Shown here: positions 18,083 through 27,323 of the stretch, piece by piece | How positions within the stretch are numbered: the stretch's first letter is position 1 | Layout of the letters: each line of letters opens with the position of its first letter | Assembly (NCBI GenBank): GCA_020072785.1 | Contig: JAIQGG010000002.1 | Location: 1,240,001-1,304,000 of the forward strand | DNA length: 64,000 nt | Reading direction: 5' to 3' | DNA from: Terriglobia bacterium | Lineage (GTDB): Bacteria > Acidobacteriota > Terriglobia > Acidiferrales > UBA7541 | Program-made: the position numbers and the translations under genes | The notes under the pieces: model-generated | What the model was told of the DNA's origin: nothing | Database searches by the model: none | Seen by the model: the letters and a program-made list of their open reading frames with translations, nothing else

Positions 18083-20920
18083 ATGAAACGCTTGCTCTTT
18101 CTCATTGTCGTGTTGATCGGACTTAGCCAGCCGCTGCGCGCGGGGGCTCCGTGCTGCAAAGTGACTGCGGTGAATGTGCGCACGGGAATGGTTACCGCTC
18201 AGGAGAACGCGACCGGCCGCACGTTTGAGTTCCGCGTCACAAATGCAGCGCTGCTGGCCAAACTTCGGCCGGGCATGCCTGTTTACGCTAATTTCAGCGC
18301 CAAGCAGGTTTCTCTGGACGGCAAGACCGCCTGCTGTGCGATCACGAAGATCAACGCAGCTCCTCCGCGGGGCGGCGTGGGCGCCGGGCCGGCTTCGCCG
18401 GCCGCACCGGCGGCTCCCACTGCAGGACCAGCGCCTGCTCCGGGCACGGCTGCGCCCCCGCCAGCATCCGCAAATCCATCGAGCGGCTCGGCGCAGGGCG
18501 CCAAGGCGGGCCAGCAGAAGCCCACGACCCAACAGTCCTCCTCGGGCAGCAACACGGACAAGCCCATTACCGACGCCTCGCAAATCACCGCATCGGAGCC
18601 TAATGACACGGCCATGGCGATCCGCGGGGCTACCGCTGCGCCGCCGGCCGGCGGGCCGGCACCTTGCTGCACAGTAATCTCCGTGGATGTGCGGGCAGGA
18701 ATCGTGACCGCTCGAGAAGAATCGAGAGGGAGAACATTCGAAGTGAAGCCCGACGATCAGGGCCTGATGGCCCAGATCCACCCCGGCCAGGGCGTCTATG
18801 CGAATTTCAAGACAAACCAGGCCTCGCTCGACGGAAAGACGGCGTGCTGCAAAATCTTGGTGGAATCCTCGCCAGGGGCCGGCCGGGGGGTCATTGACGC
18901 GGCGGGAGCGGCGACAAATCCTGCGGCAGTTCAGCAAGGGATGCGGCCAAACGGGACGCCCTTGGAAGCGCTGAAGGGAGCGACAGGAGCAGCGCCCGCT
19001 GCGCCAACAGCAGGCGCCGCGCGACAGGAGGGCACCGGATTGGCGCCGCCGAACGGTGCGACAGGCGCTCAACCCTCCAAGCCTCTCGCCGGAGGAATTC
19101 ATGGCACGCAAGCGCTGCAAGGATTTACCTTGCCCGTGGTCACCGCCGGGGCGCCCCAGCGCGTGGATAGCATGGGGCCGCAGAAGGGCACGCCCGGCAA
19201 CCTCCTGGCGCGGAGTAGCGGGGTGAACAGCCATGTTCTGCGGGTTCGCGGGCTGGCCGGTATCCAGCAGGCTACCAGTCTGCCGGAAGGAGCGCGCGAA
19301 CTTCTGCTGATGCATGCGCGAACCCTGGGAGCGGGTGAGTTGGATGATTACATCGTGAACACGCAACTCGCCGAAGAGTGGATGAAGACGCATCCCGCTC
19401 CGGCTTCGGCAAAAGCCGCGACCAGCGGCGATAAACACACCGGATGCAAGGCCATCTCCATCCATTGCGCGGAGGAGGCCGGCCAGCACGCGGTGGACGA
19501 AGCCTCCCGGCAAAGCGAAAAGTACCTGAAACAGGCTCGCGAGGAATGGAAGCACGTGACCGATGAAGCCACGCACGACTGGCATATGACGGAAGGATGC
19601 TTTGCCGACCACACCCTTACGGTGCCGAACATCCCCGTGCAGTTTTCCATTACTCCGCAAATCAGCCTGGACGCGGAGAAGAGCGGCTCGACCAGCAACA
19701 AATACGGCTCGGCTTCCGGGAACGTGAAAGGAACCGTGAGCTTCGGTATTCCCCTCGACGCCGATTTCCAGGCGCAGCTGGATCTTTTCTATATTCCCTG
19801 CCTGCCCTTCGCCGTCCGCCCGAGAAGCCTGGGTGCGAATGGGTCCCTGGTTTCAGGCAGCAGGCTCGGCGCAACCCTCACCGCAACCGGTAACTTCAAA
19901 CAGCATTTCATGATTCCCCCCAGCGGCGGCCCGCATTTTCCGATCGAGGTCATCCCCATCGTGATTGCGGGCGTGCCCGTGGCGGAACTGGACGTCAGCG
20001 TCTATGTGGACGGCACGCTGGACATTGACGGAGACGGGAGGTTGGACAGCAATTTCACGCTCGAGGCCAGTCAGAAAACCAATTTCGATTTTAACTGCAG
20101 CGGCAAAGGCTGTGGCTTGCGTTCCCATACGGCCCCCCTGCCCAAGACAGCATCGGAGGCCGTCAAAGTCCAAGGGCGAGTCCACGTAAAGCCCGCGGTT
20201 TATGCGGCGCTCCAGCTTGATTTCGACGTGGATCTCCTGAGCGCCCGCGCGGGACCGCAACCCTACCTGCTGGGCGAACTCTATGGGTGCGGCGCTGCCT
20301 CGGGGACGCAAACGCAGGGCGGCCCGTCCACCGCGCAGGAGTTCTATGCATTCACCGCCGATCTGGATTGGGGCATTGAGCTGCGGTCCGAGGCTTTGGT
20401 GGCCAACAAGATTGTGGCCGAGGCGCCGAGGATTCAGCTTGTGCCGGCCAATAAGAAACACCTTTACTTCAAGGATCTCGCTGCCTCCACCGCCCTGCTT
20501 CCGCTTCTGGATGGCAACTTGCAGCCTTCGGCCGGTCGCTCCGCGTCCTACAAGACAAAGATGCCGGCCTGTTATCCTTACTCCGACCCTGTGGAGTACC
20601 AGGTCAACTGGACTGGTGGCGCTACTGCCACCAGCGCTTCCACCAGCACTGCCGCCACCAATAGCAAAGTTCGGAGTGACGCACTCACGATGCTTTCGGG
20701 GAGTAAAGCGCAACCGGCTTCGAGCAGCGCGCCCTCGGCATGCACGTTGCAAGCCGGACAGGGGGATTGCTGGAGCGATCCGCTGAAGGACGTTTCCTTG
20801 GACCTGGTCTGGCCCCAGGCCGGCCCGTACACCCTGAGCGTCGTCCCGGTGCGCGACAAGCATGGCCGGCAATTTACGGAGGAGACGGGCACGAAACTGG
20901 ACATCACCGTGCAGCCGTAG
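18083..20920 (+). CDS. Large exported protein with two Cys-Cys domains
   Basis: A 945-residue protein from ATG 18083 (AGGAG about ten bases upstream). The signal peptide is residues 1-20 (KRLLFLIVVLIGL). It has two copies of the locus domain: CC 24-25 to 84-85 and CC 195-196 to 255-256, both spaced exactly 60 residues. They are joined by an Ala/Pro/Gly-rich linker with many prolines. A second low-complexity linker is followed by a unique region from about 370 to 945, apparently mixed helix then beta-rich, with scattered cysteines. I recognise no catalytic motif in it. The first copy has FEFRV as in the other genes; the second has the diverged FEVKP. It is the last intact gene of the cluster and is followed by a decayed homologue. 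Confidence 0.75.
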   Translation: MKRLLFLIVVLIGLSQPLRAGAPCCKVTAVNVRTGMVTAQENATGRTFEFRVTNAALLAKLRPGMPVYANFSAKQVSLDGKTACCAITKINAAPPRGGVGAGPASPAAPAAPTAGPAPAPGTAAPPPASANPSSGSAQGAKAGQQKPTTQQSSSGSNTDKPITDASQITASEPNDTAMAIRGATAAPPAGGPAPCCTVISVDVRAGIVTAREESRGRTFEVKPDDQGLMAQIHPGQGVYANFKTNQASLDGKTACCKILVESSPGAGRGVIDAAGAATNPAAVQQGMRPNGTPLEALKGATGAAPAAPTAGAARQEGTGLAPPNGATGAQPSKPLAGGIHGTQALQGFTLPVVTAGAPQRVDSMGPQKGTPGNLLARSSGVNSHVLRVRGLAGIQQATSLPEGARELLLMHARTLGAGELDDYIVNTQLAEEWMKTHPAPASAKAATSGDKHTGCKAISIHCAEEAGQHAVDEASRQSEKYLKQAREEWKHVTDEATHDWHMTEGCFADHTLTVPNIPVQFSITPQISLDAEKSGSTSNKYGSASGNVKGTVSFGIPLDADFQAQLDLFYIPCLPFAVRPRSLGANGSLVSGSRLGATLTATGNFKQHFMIPPSGGPHFPIEVIPIVIAGVPVAELDVSVYVDGTLDIDGDGRLDSNFTLEASQKTNFDFNCSGKGCGLRSHTAPLPKTASEAVKVQGRVHVKPAVYAALQLDFDVDLLSARAGPQPYLLGELYGCGAASGTQTQGGPSTAQEFYAFTADLDWGIELRSEALVANKIVAEAPRIQLVPANKKHLYFKDLAASTALLPLLDGNLQPSAGRSASYKTKMPACYPYSDPVEYQVNWTGGATATSASTSTAATNSKVRSDALTMLSGSKAQPASSSAPSACTLQAGQGDCWSDPLKDVSLDLVWPQAGPYTLSVVPVRDKHGRQFTEETGTKLDITVQP

Positions 20921-20950
20921 CACTGAAAAGTTGCACAGGGAGACAAGGGC

Positions 20951-21073
20951 AGGAAGCGCTTGTTCCTGCCGGTGATCGGGTGCATAACTCTGTCTCTAGG
21001 AATGGGGCAGCCGTTGCAAGCGCAAGTCCCTTGCTGCACGGCTTGGAAAAACTCAACGACTCTTACACCATAA
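20951..21073 (+). pseudogene. Decayed 5' remnant of a Cys-Cys-domain gene
   Basis: Read in the frame from 20951, this encodes a signal peptide (RKRLFLPVIG ... GQPLQAQ) followed by VPCCT, then runs out of homology and stops at TAA 21071-21073. It aligns with the start of the 945-residue protein just upstream (KRLLFLI ... SQPLRAGAPCC). The expected ATG is AGG, and the remaining roughly 60 residues of the domain are missing; a tRNA gene begins 23 bp later. A duplicated copy that lost its start codon and 3' part is the simplest reading. Confidence 0.65.
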
Positions 21074-21096
21074 GGAAGAAGAATGGGGCGAAGGGA

Positions 21097-21171
21097 TGGT
21101 GCCGGGGGCCAGAATCGAACTGGCTACGCCCGCCTTTTCAGGGCGGCGCTCTACCGGTGAGCTACCCCGGC
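21097..21171 (-). tRNA. tRNA-Phe (GAA)
   Basis: Read on the minus strand it folds as a complete cloverleaf of 75 nt: acceptor GCCGGGG/CCCCGGC, D arm AGCTCACCGGTAGAGC, anticodon stem CCGCC/GGCGG with loop CTGAAAA (anticodon GAA), T arm with GTTCGATTC, discriminator A and an encoded CCA. It separates the exported-protein cluster from ftsK. Confidence 0.96.
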
Positions 21172-21297
21172 ACTGGGGTCTATAAATTGTAGGGGTGAGT
21201 GTGGGGTGTGTCAAATCGGGCCAGCACGCCAGAAAACAATACGGCCGGGCTCAGGAGCGCAACCCTCTGAACCCTGGCGATAGGATTTGCCGGCCGG

Positions 21298-23688
21298 CTA
21301 CTGCATGGAATCGTCGAACTCTTTCATCCAGCCGCGGCTCTTGAGCACTTCCCGCGGCCGCGTGCCGTCCGGCGGGCCCACGATGCCATCCTTCTCCATC
21401 AGGTCGATCAGGCGCGCCGCGCGGCCGTAGCCGATGCGCAGCCGCCGCTGCAGCGTGGAGGTCGAGGCGCGGCCCATCTCGCAGACCACCCGCACGGCAT
21501 CCTGGTACAGCGCGTCGTCCACGGCCTCGCCGCCATCGCCGTCCTCTCCCGCTTCGCCGGAGGCCTCGCCCTCTTCCTTCGGCGCTTCGAGGAGCTGTTC
21601 GTTGTATTTGGCTTCCGCCTGGGTGCGCCAGAAATCGCACACCGCCGCGATCTCTTCCTCCCGGACGTAGGGTCCGTGGATGCGGTGCAGCCGCGAGGAG
21701 CCCGCCGGCAGGTAGAGCATATCGCCGCGGCCCAGCAGCGATTCCGAGCCGTTGGCATCCAGGATCGTCCGCGAGTCCACCTTGCTGGCCACCCGGAAGG
21801 AGATGCGGGCAGGGAAGTTGGCTTTGATCAGGCCGGTGATAACGTCCACCGATGGCCGCTGCGTCGCCAGCAACAGGTGGATGCCCACGGCGCGGGCCAT
21901 CTGCGCCAGGCGCGTGATGGACTCTTCCACGTTGTTGGTGTCCACCATCATCAGGTCGGCCAGCTCGTCGATCACGATCAGGATGTAGGGCAGCGGCTTG
22001 TGCTGGCTCTCCTCGTTGGTGTCGAAGAGGGAGAGCGACTGCCCCTTCTGGAACTGGCGGTTGTACTGGTCGATGTTGCGCACGCCGCGCTCGGCCAAAA
22101 GTGTCAGCCGCTTTTCCATCTCTTTCGTGGCGTTGCGCAGCACATTCGAAGCGACCTTCGGGTCGGTCACCACCGGCGCCAGCAGGTGCGGGATCTTCTC
22201 GTAGAGACTCAGTTCCAGCCGCTTGGGATCTACCAGGACCAGCTTTACCTCGTCCGGGGTGGACTTGTAGAGAATGGACATCAACAGCGAGTTGATGAAC
22301 ACGCTCTTGCCCGTGCCGGTCGACCCCGCGATCAGCAGATGCGGCATCTGCGCCAGGTCGCTCACGCGAATGCGCCCGTGCAGGTCGCGGCCCATGGCCA
22401 GCGTCAGCCGGCTCGGCGAATTGACGAACTCCGGCGACTCGATAACCTCGCGCAGGGCGATCGTCTGGCGGTTGACGTTGGGCACTTCGATACCGATCGT
22501 GGACTTGCCGGGAATGCGCTCGATCAGGATCGATTCCGCCTGCAGCGCCAGGCACAGGTCATCCGCGAGGCCGGTGATGCGGCTCACCTTGATGCCCGCC
22601 TCGGGCTTGAATTCGAACGTGGTGACGACGGGCCCGGGGTTGATCTGCGTCACGTGGCCCTTGATGTCGAACTCTTCGCACTTCAGTTCGATGGCCCGTG
22701 CACGTTCCTTCAGCTCGGCTTCGTCCAGCAACTCGTTGCGCTCGCCCGGCTGCAGCAGCGTGGGCGAGGGCAGCTTGTAGGTGGCACTGCCGCGGGCGAT
22801 CTTGGGTTCGGCGCCGCCCTTGCGCGCCGCCGCTGGTTTGGGCTTCTCGTCATGCAGGAACAGGATCGGCGCGAGCCGCTCTTCTTTCTCCGCGGCCGCC
22901 GATTCCTCGTCGGCTTCTTCGGTCTCTTCCTCTTCGTCGGCCAAATGGATCGTTTTGTGCGCGTCCTTGAGCAGTGCGGCCACGCTCCCGCCAGGCTGCG
23001 TAACCGGCGGCCGCCCCGCGGACCGCATCGCCTCCACGCGCCGGCGCATGAATTCCTGTTGGCGCGCCTCGCGCCAGCTCCGCCACTTCGCCTGGGCCTT
23101 CTGAATCACGCCGAGCCGCTCGACGGCGCCCACGGGGCCCGTGGGGCCGTTCACCCAGGCGTGGGCTCCGGAAAAAGAAAAGCGCGTAGTCATGAACAGC
23201 GCCGTGAGGAACAGCGCCAGCGCCACCAGATGGGCGCCTACGGCGTTGAACCCGGCGCGCAGACCGTTGGCCACCAGCGTGCCCGTCAGCCCCCCTGCGG
23301 GCACCGCACCGCGCACTCCCGGCAGATGCCAGAGCGCCAGCAGCGAGGGCAGGGAAAGCAGCAGCAGGCCGTAGCCCAGCAGCTTGGCCGTCTGCGAATT
23401 CACCTCGTGGCTGCGGAACCACCGCCAGCCCAGCGTGCCCAGCGCCACCGGCAGCAGAAACGCCGCGAACCCCAATAACTGGAAGAGTAGGTCCGCGCTA
23501 TAGGAGCCCGCCAACCCGATCCAATTGCGCGCCGGGCTTTCTCCCGGCGCGGACGCAGACACGTTGAATGAAGCGTCGCGCGGGGAATAGGAAATTAACG
23601 CCAGGGCCAGCAACACGCCCAGCGTTATGCACAAAAAGCCGATCAACTCATTGAGCCGCTTATTTTCCGTGGGTGTCAGAAAGCGCAC
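21298..23688 (-). CDS. ftsK: DNA translocase FtsK/SpoIIIE
   Basis: A 796-residue septal DNA pump that clears and resolves chromosome termini at division. The start chosen is GTG 23688 (GAGGAGAG upstream); the open frame extends to 23949 without membrane-protein character. The N-terminus has four membrane helices (ITLGVLLALALISYS, LLFQLLGFAAFLLPVAL, YGLLLLSLPSLLAL, LVALALFLTALFM), then an acidic Glu-rich linker (EEEETEEADEES). The motor follows: GSTGTGKSVFIN Walker A, LVLVDPKRLELS, ILIVIDELADLMM Walker B, and a C-terminal winged-helix gamma domain (TLQRRLRIGYGRAARLID). The linker is short compared with enterobacterial FtsK. tRNA-Phe lies about 125 bp downstream. Confidence 0.96.
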   Translation of the reverse strand: MRFLTPTENKRLNELIGFLCITLGVLLALALISYSPRDASFNVSASAPGESPARNWIGLAGSYSADLLFQLLGFAAFLLPVALGTLGWRWFRSHEVNSQTAKLLGYGLLLLSLPSLLALWHLPGVRGAVPAGGLTGTLVANGLRAGFNAVGAHLVALALFLTALFMTTRFSFSGAHAWVNGPTGPVGAVERLGVIQKAQAKWRSWREARQQEFMRRRVEAMRSAGRPPVTQPGGSVAALLKDAHKTIHLADEEEETEEADEESAAAEKEERLAPILFLHDEKPKPAAARKGGAEPKIARGSATYKLPSPTLLQPGERNELLDEAELKERARAIELKCEEFDIKGHVTQINPGPVVTTFEFKPEAGIKVSRITGLADDLCLALQAESILIERIPGKSTIGIEVPNVNRQTIALREVIESPEFVNSPSRLTLAMGRDLHGRIRVSDLAQMPHLLIAGSTGTGKSVFINSLLMSILYKSTPDEVKLVLVDPKRLELSLYEKIPHLLAPVVTDPKVASNVLRNATKEMEKRLTLLAERGVRNIDQYNRQFQKGQSLSLFDTNEESQHKPLPYILIVIDELADLMMVDTNNVEESITRLAQMARAVGIHLLLATQRPSVDVITGLIKANFPARISFRVASKVDSRTILDANGSESLLGRGDMLYLPAGSSRLHRIHGPYVREEEIAAVCDFWRTQAEAKYNEQLLEAPKEEGEASGEAGEDGDGGEAVDDALYQDAVRVVCEMGRASTSTLQRRLRIGYGRAARLIDLMEKDGIVGPPDGTRPREVLKSRGWMKEFDDSMQ

Positions 23689-23875
23689 TGGTCTCTCCTC
23701 AGCTTTGGGGAAGGCCGAGTCACGAGCAGCCTGCGCGGGCGCTATCGCGCGAAGCCAGTCTGGCGGAACCACCAAACCAACACGACTATACCAAACAGCA
23801 GGCGGCAGACAACAAATACTTTCAGGGTGCGTGCTTGCAAATAGTGCACAGATGCACGAACGAAATGCCCGCGCC

Positions 23876-24769
23876 TTACCCCGCCAATCTCGATGCCCAA
23901 ACCAAAACGGCGGCGCCCACGATGATGCGGTACACCGCGAAGGGCGCAAATCCGTGCTTTCTCACCCAGGCCATGAACCAGGCGACGCTGCCGTAGGCCA
24001 CGACAAACGAAACCACGAACCCGATCGCCAGGACAATCCACCCATGCGCGTCAATCTGCGCTACGCCGATGGGATTCTCCGCTTTCCCGGCGAGCGATTT
24101 CAGCAGGTCGTAGCAGGTTGCCGCAGCCATGGTAGGCATCGACAAGAAAAACGAGAATTCCAGCGCGGAGGCGCGTGACATTCCGGCCAATTGTCCGGCC
24201 CCGATGGTCGACATCGATCGCGATGTCCCTGGAAACACCGCCGACAAAATCTGGCATGCGCCGATCCAGATGCTCTGGCGCAAGCTCATGTCTTCCATGT
24301 GCCAGGTGTGAATGCGGCTTCCCGAACCGTGCGGCCCGGCCGCTTCGGACCTGGCGTTGATCGCGTCAATGATCCACATGACGATCCCGCCGAGCAGCAG
24401 GGAACTCCCCATGATGTGCAAACTTTCCAGATGCTTGCCGATCACCTTGGTCAACAAAAACGCCGGGATCGCGGTAACCACAAATGCCACGATGGTGAGG
24501 CCCAGAGGATGCGTCAAAAGCGTGCGGTCGCCACGCTCGCCCTTCGGAAAAGTAGAGAGAAACTTCGCTATGCGCTCCCGGAAATAGACCGGAAGGCAAA
24601 GAATGGCGCCCAGTTGAATCACAATCGTGTACATCTTCCAATAACCGCTCTGCAGGCTGATCTTCAGCAGAGCCTCGGTAATGCGCAGGTGTGCGGTCGA
24701 GCTGACGGGTAGGAATTCGGTCAGTCCTTCGATAATTCCCAAGAGCAGGGACAGCAGATAATCGTTCAA
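23876..24769 (-). CDS. uppP: Undecaprenyl-diphosphatase UppP (BacA)
   Basis: A 297-residue membrane enzyme that dephosphorylates undecaprenyl diphosphate to recycle the lipid carrier for peptidoglycan and glycans. The start is TTG 24769, placed by GGAGGA a few bases upstream and by family alignment (short N-terminus before EGLTEFLPVSSTAHL); the frame is open to 24844. Active-site motifs: EGLTEFLPVSST near residue 15 and FPGTSRS in the middle. Several hydrophobic helices are evident. Together with uppS near 61.3 kb, the window encodes both synthesis and recycling of the undecaprenyl carrier. Confidence 0.95.
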   Translation of the reverse strand: MNDYLLSLLLGIIEGLTEFLPVSSTAHLRITEALLKISLQSGYWKMYTIVIQLGAILCLPVYFRERIAKFLSTFPKGERGDRTLLTHPLGLTIVAFVVTAIPAFLLTKVIGKHLESLHIMGSSLLLGGIVMWIIDAINARSEAAGPHGSGSRIHTWHMEDMSLRQSIWIGACQILSAVFPGTSRSMSTIGAGQLAGMSRASALEFSFFLSMPTMAAATCYDLLKSLAGKAENPIGVAQIDAHGWIVLAIGFVVSFVVAYGSVAWFMAWVRKHGFAPFAVYRIIVGAAVLVWASRLAG

Positions 24770-24972
24770 TCTTCCTCCAGGACGCATCCCGATTGCAGGC
24801 GGGAAGGTGATTGTAGAACCTACCAGACTCCGGTGAAATCCCAAAGAAGAAGACGGATTTGGCAGCGTGGCCGTCCCGCCGGTAAATTCTTCTTGCTCCT
24901 TGGTCCAGCAAGCACCGCAGGTCGGGGGCCGGCGTTACGGGAACTCTTGCGGAAAGCTCACGCGCAGGGAAT

Positions 24973-25476
24973 CTACGTCTCCTCCTGCGGCGGCTTCGAA
25001 TGCACTTGCGCCGGGCTCGCCTTTGGTGGAGCAGGCAAGAGTTTGCGCATTTCGTAAGCGTCCAGGCGGCCGAGATAGTAGCGTTTCAAGACGGCCTCGA
25101 TGCGATAACCGTGCCGCTGCCAGAAGGCCACCGCCGCTGCGTTGTTCACCGCGGTCTCCAGCAGGATGGCGCGCACGTCGCGGGCCGCCAGATTTGTTTC
25201 CATCTCTTTCACGAGCGCCGAGCCCACCCCGCGCCGCCGGTGCGATTCCTCAACGTCCAGGGTGATGATGTGCGCCAGGGGATGGTTCTCTTCCGCCAGC
25301 AGGAAGCCCGCGATTTTCTTGCCCTCTTCCGCCACCAGGCACTGTGCCCCGTCCAGCTTCAGGAAATAGCGCAGTCCGGTCTTCGTGTAAGCGATCCCCG
25401 GCGGGAAGCAGGTCTGGTCGAGGCGGTAGAGAGCCGCGAAGTCGCCGGGCTGGTAGGGCCGGATATGCCAGGGCAT
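24973..25476 (-). CDS. GNAT-family N-acetyltransferase (RimI-like)
   Basis: A 167-residue acetyltransferase from ATG 25476; a longer start at 25512 is possible and neither has a clear Shine-Dalgarno. The GNAT core is visible: ITLDVEESHRRRGVGSALV (acetyl-CoA pyrophosphate loop, R/Q-x-x-G-x-G/A), LETAVNNAAAVAFWQRHGY (motif B) and the N-terminal IRPYQPGDFAALYRLD. The spacing and the RHGY motif resemble RimI, which acetylates ribosomal protein N-termini, but the family is broad and the substrate cannot be fixed. Confidence 0.82.
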   Translation of the reverse strand: MPWHIRPYQPGDFAALYRLDQTCFPPGIAYTKTGLRYFLKLDGAQCLVAEEGKKIAGFLLAEENHPLAHIITLDVEESHRRRGVGSALVKEMETNLAARDVRAILLETAVNNAAAVAFWQRHGYRIEAVLKRYYLGRLDAYEMRKLLPAPPKASPAQVHSKPPQEET

Positions 25477-25545
25477 GCAGGATTGTATGGCAGAGCCAAG
25501 GGTCCGAAGCAAGCGCGGCGGCCGGGGCGGGCACCCCGGAAACGC

Positions 25546-25578
25546 AACAGGCCCGGCGCGTGAGGAGCCGGGCCTGTT
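25546..25578 (-). terminator. intrinsic terminator of the aldehyde dehydrogenase gene
   Basis: A perfect 12-bp inverted repeat (AACAGGCCCGGC / GCCGGGCCTGTT) with a 9-nt loop lies 38 bp past the stop of the leftward dehydrogenase gene. On that strand it is followed by TTGCGTTT, a modest U-rich run. Confidence 0.6.
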
Positions 25579-25615
25579 CTTGCGTCAACCGGGGCCGAAG
25601 CCCGCGCGACGCAGT

Positions 25616-27088
25616 TTAGAGTTTTACGGTCACGGTCTTGACTTCCGTGTAGTTGGCCAGGCCGTATTCGCCGAGTTCGCGGCCCAGCCCCGACTGCTTG
25701 AACCCGCCGAAGGGAGCTCCCGCGTCGAACACGTCGAAGCAATTCACCCACACCGTTCCCGCGCGGACGCTGTCGGCAATGGCGTGAGCCTTGGTGATGT
25801 CCCTGGTCCACACGGCTGCCGCTAGCCCGTACATCGTCTTATTCGCGCGCTCGACCACTTCGTCCATGTCCTTGAACTTCAGAATGGACATGACCGGCCC
25901 GAAGATCTCTTCCCGGGCGATCTTCATGTCGTCCTTCACGTCGGCGAAGATCGTGGGCTCGATGAAGTACCCCTTGTCGCCGACGCGTTTTCCGCCGGTC
26001 CGCAGCGTGGCTTTCTCCTGCTTCCCGGCCTCGATGTAACCCATGACCTTGTTGAACTGATCGCTGTCCACCTGCGGGCCCTGTTCGGTGGTCTGGTCGA
26101 ACGGATCGCCCACGGTCCGCTTCTTGGCTCGGGCCACGCTCTTCTCCACGAACTCGTCGTAGCACTTCTCCTCCACGAAGAGCCGCGATCCCGCGCAGCA
26201 GCACTGCCCCTGGTTGAAGAACAGCGCCTGGTGCGATCCTTCGATAGCTTCATCCATGTCCGCATCCGCGAAGACGATGTTCGGGCTCTTTCCTCCCAGC
26301 TCCAGCGTCACCCGCTTCAGGTTGGATTCCGCGGAAGCCTTCATGATCAGGTGCCCCACTTCGGTCGAGCCCGTGAACGCCACCTTATCCACGTCCATGT
26401 GCCGCGCGAGGGCCCCGCCCGCCGTCGGCCCGTACCCCGGCAGCAGGTTGACGACCCCCGGCGGGAATCCCGCCTCCAGAATCAGCTCGCCCACCCGCAG
26501 GGCCGTCAGCGGCGTCTGCTCCGCGGGCTTCAGTATCACCGTGCACCCGGCGGCCAGCGCCGGAGCCAGCTTCCACGCCTGCATCAGCAGCGGAAAGTTC
26601 CACGGGATAATCTGCGCGCAAACTCCCACCGGCTCGTGCTTGGTGTAACTGAAGTAATTCCCATTGACCGGGATCGTCTTGCCCTCGGTCTTATCCGCCC
26701 AGCCGGCGTAGTACCGGTAGCAGGCGATGGTCAGCGGCAGATCGGCGACCGAAGCGATGAAGTACGGCTTTCCATTGTCCAGGGCTTCCAGACGGGCCAG
26801 TTCGTCGGCGTGCTTTTCGAGGAGGTCCGCAAGCCGGTAGATCAGCAGGCCGCGCTGTGAGGCGCTCATCTTCCGCCACGCCCCTTTTTCAAACGCGGCC
26901 CGCGCCGCGCGCACCGCCTTGTCCACGTCCGCCGCGTCCGCTTCCGCCACCCGGCAGATCTCTTCGCCGGTCGCCGGGTTGATCGTAGGAAAGGTCTTCC
27001 CGGAGACGCTGTCGGTCCATTCGTTATTGATTAATAGCTTTCTGGCCCGGACTTCGACGCCGGGTTTCAACGTAGCTGCTGTCGCCAT
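25616..27088 (-). CDS. NAD(P)-dependent aldehyde dehydrogenase
   Basis: A 490-residue ALDH that oxidises an aldehyde to the acid. ATG 27088 is set by a strong AAGGAGG six bases upstream, although the frame extends to 27214. Family motifs: [10 protein letters not shown] (cofactor), [17 protein letters not shown] with the general-base Glu, and [12 protein letters not shown] with the nucleophilic Cys. It is closest in look to the ALDH1/2-betaine aldehyde type, which also takes aminoaldehydes. It lies in a leftward stretch just downstream of RNase J and a few kb from polyamine genes, so aminobutyraldehyde is a possible but unproven substrate. Confidence 0.93.
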   Translation of the reverse strand: MATAATLKPGVEVRARKLLINNEWTDSVSGKTFPTINPATGEEICRVAEADAADVDKAVRAARAAFEKGAWRKMSASQRGLLIYRLADLLEKHADELARLEALDNGKPYFIASVADLPLTIACYRYYAGWADKTEGKTIPVNGNYFSYTKHEPVGVCAQIIPWNFPLLMQAWKLAPALAAGCTVILKPAEQTPLTALRVGELILEAGFPPGVVNLLPGYGPTAGGALARHMDVDKVAFTGSTEVGHLIMKASAESNLKRVTLELGGKSPNIVFADADMDEAIEGSHQALFFNQGQCCCAGSRLFVEEKCYDEFVEKSVARAKKRTVGDPFDQTTEQGPQVDSDQFNKVMGYIEAGKQEKATLRTGGKRVGDKGYFIEPTIFADVKDDMKIAREEIFGPVMSILKFKDMDEVVERANKTMYGLAAAVWTRDITKAHAIADSVRAGTVWVNCFDVFDAGAPFGGFKQSGLGRELGEYGLANYTEVKTVTVKL

Positions 27089-27323
27089 AAATGCCTCCTT
27101 CGTGGGGTTCGCGCCCGGGTGCTGGGGGAACAGGCCGACGGGCGCGGCATGCTGTGGGAAACGGGGCCATACTATACCCCGCAGGGGGGACAGGCAAGAC
27201 TCTTGTGTCCGCAAGCAGTCCGCCGTCCGGCTGGCATTTCCAACTTAGTTGGCTGGATGCAAAGTACCGAATTTTCATGCCGGCCGGCCCGCGAACGCGC
27301 CGGGCCTCGCTGTGGAAGGGGGC

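Noticed and set aside
12102-21171. Prophage or integrative element ending at tRNA-Phe
   Set aside because: No integrase, phage or conjugation genes and no visible direct repeat of the tRNA 3' end at the left border; only the position next to a tRNA is suggestive.
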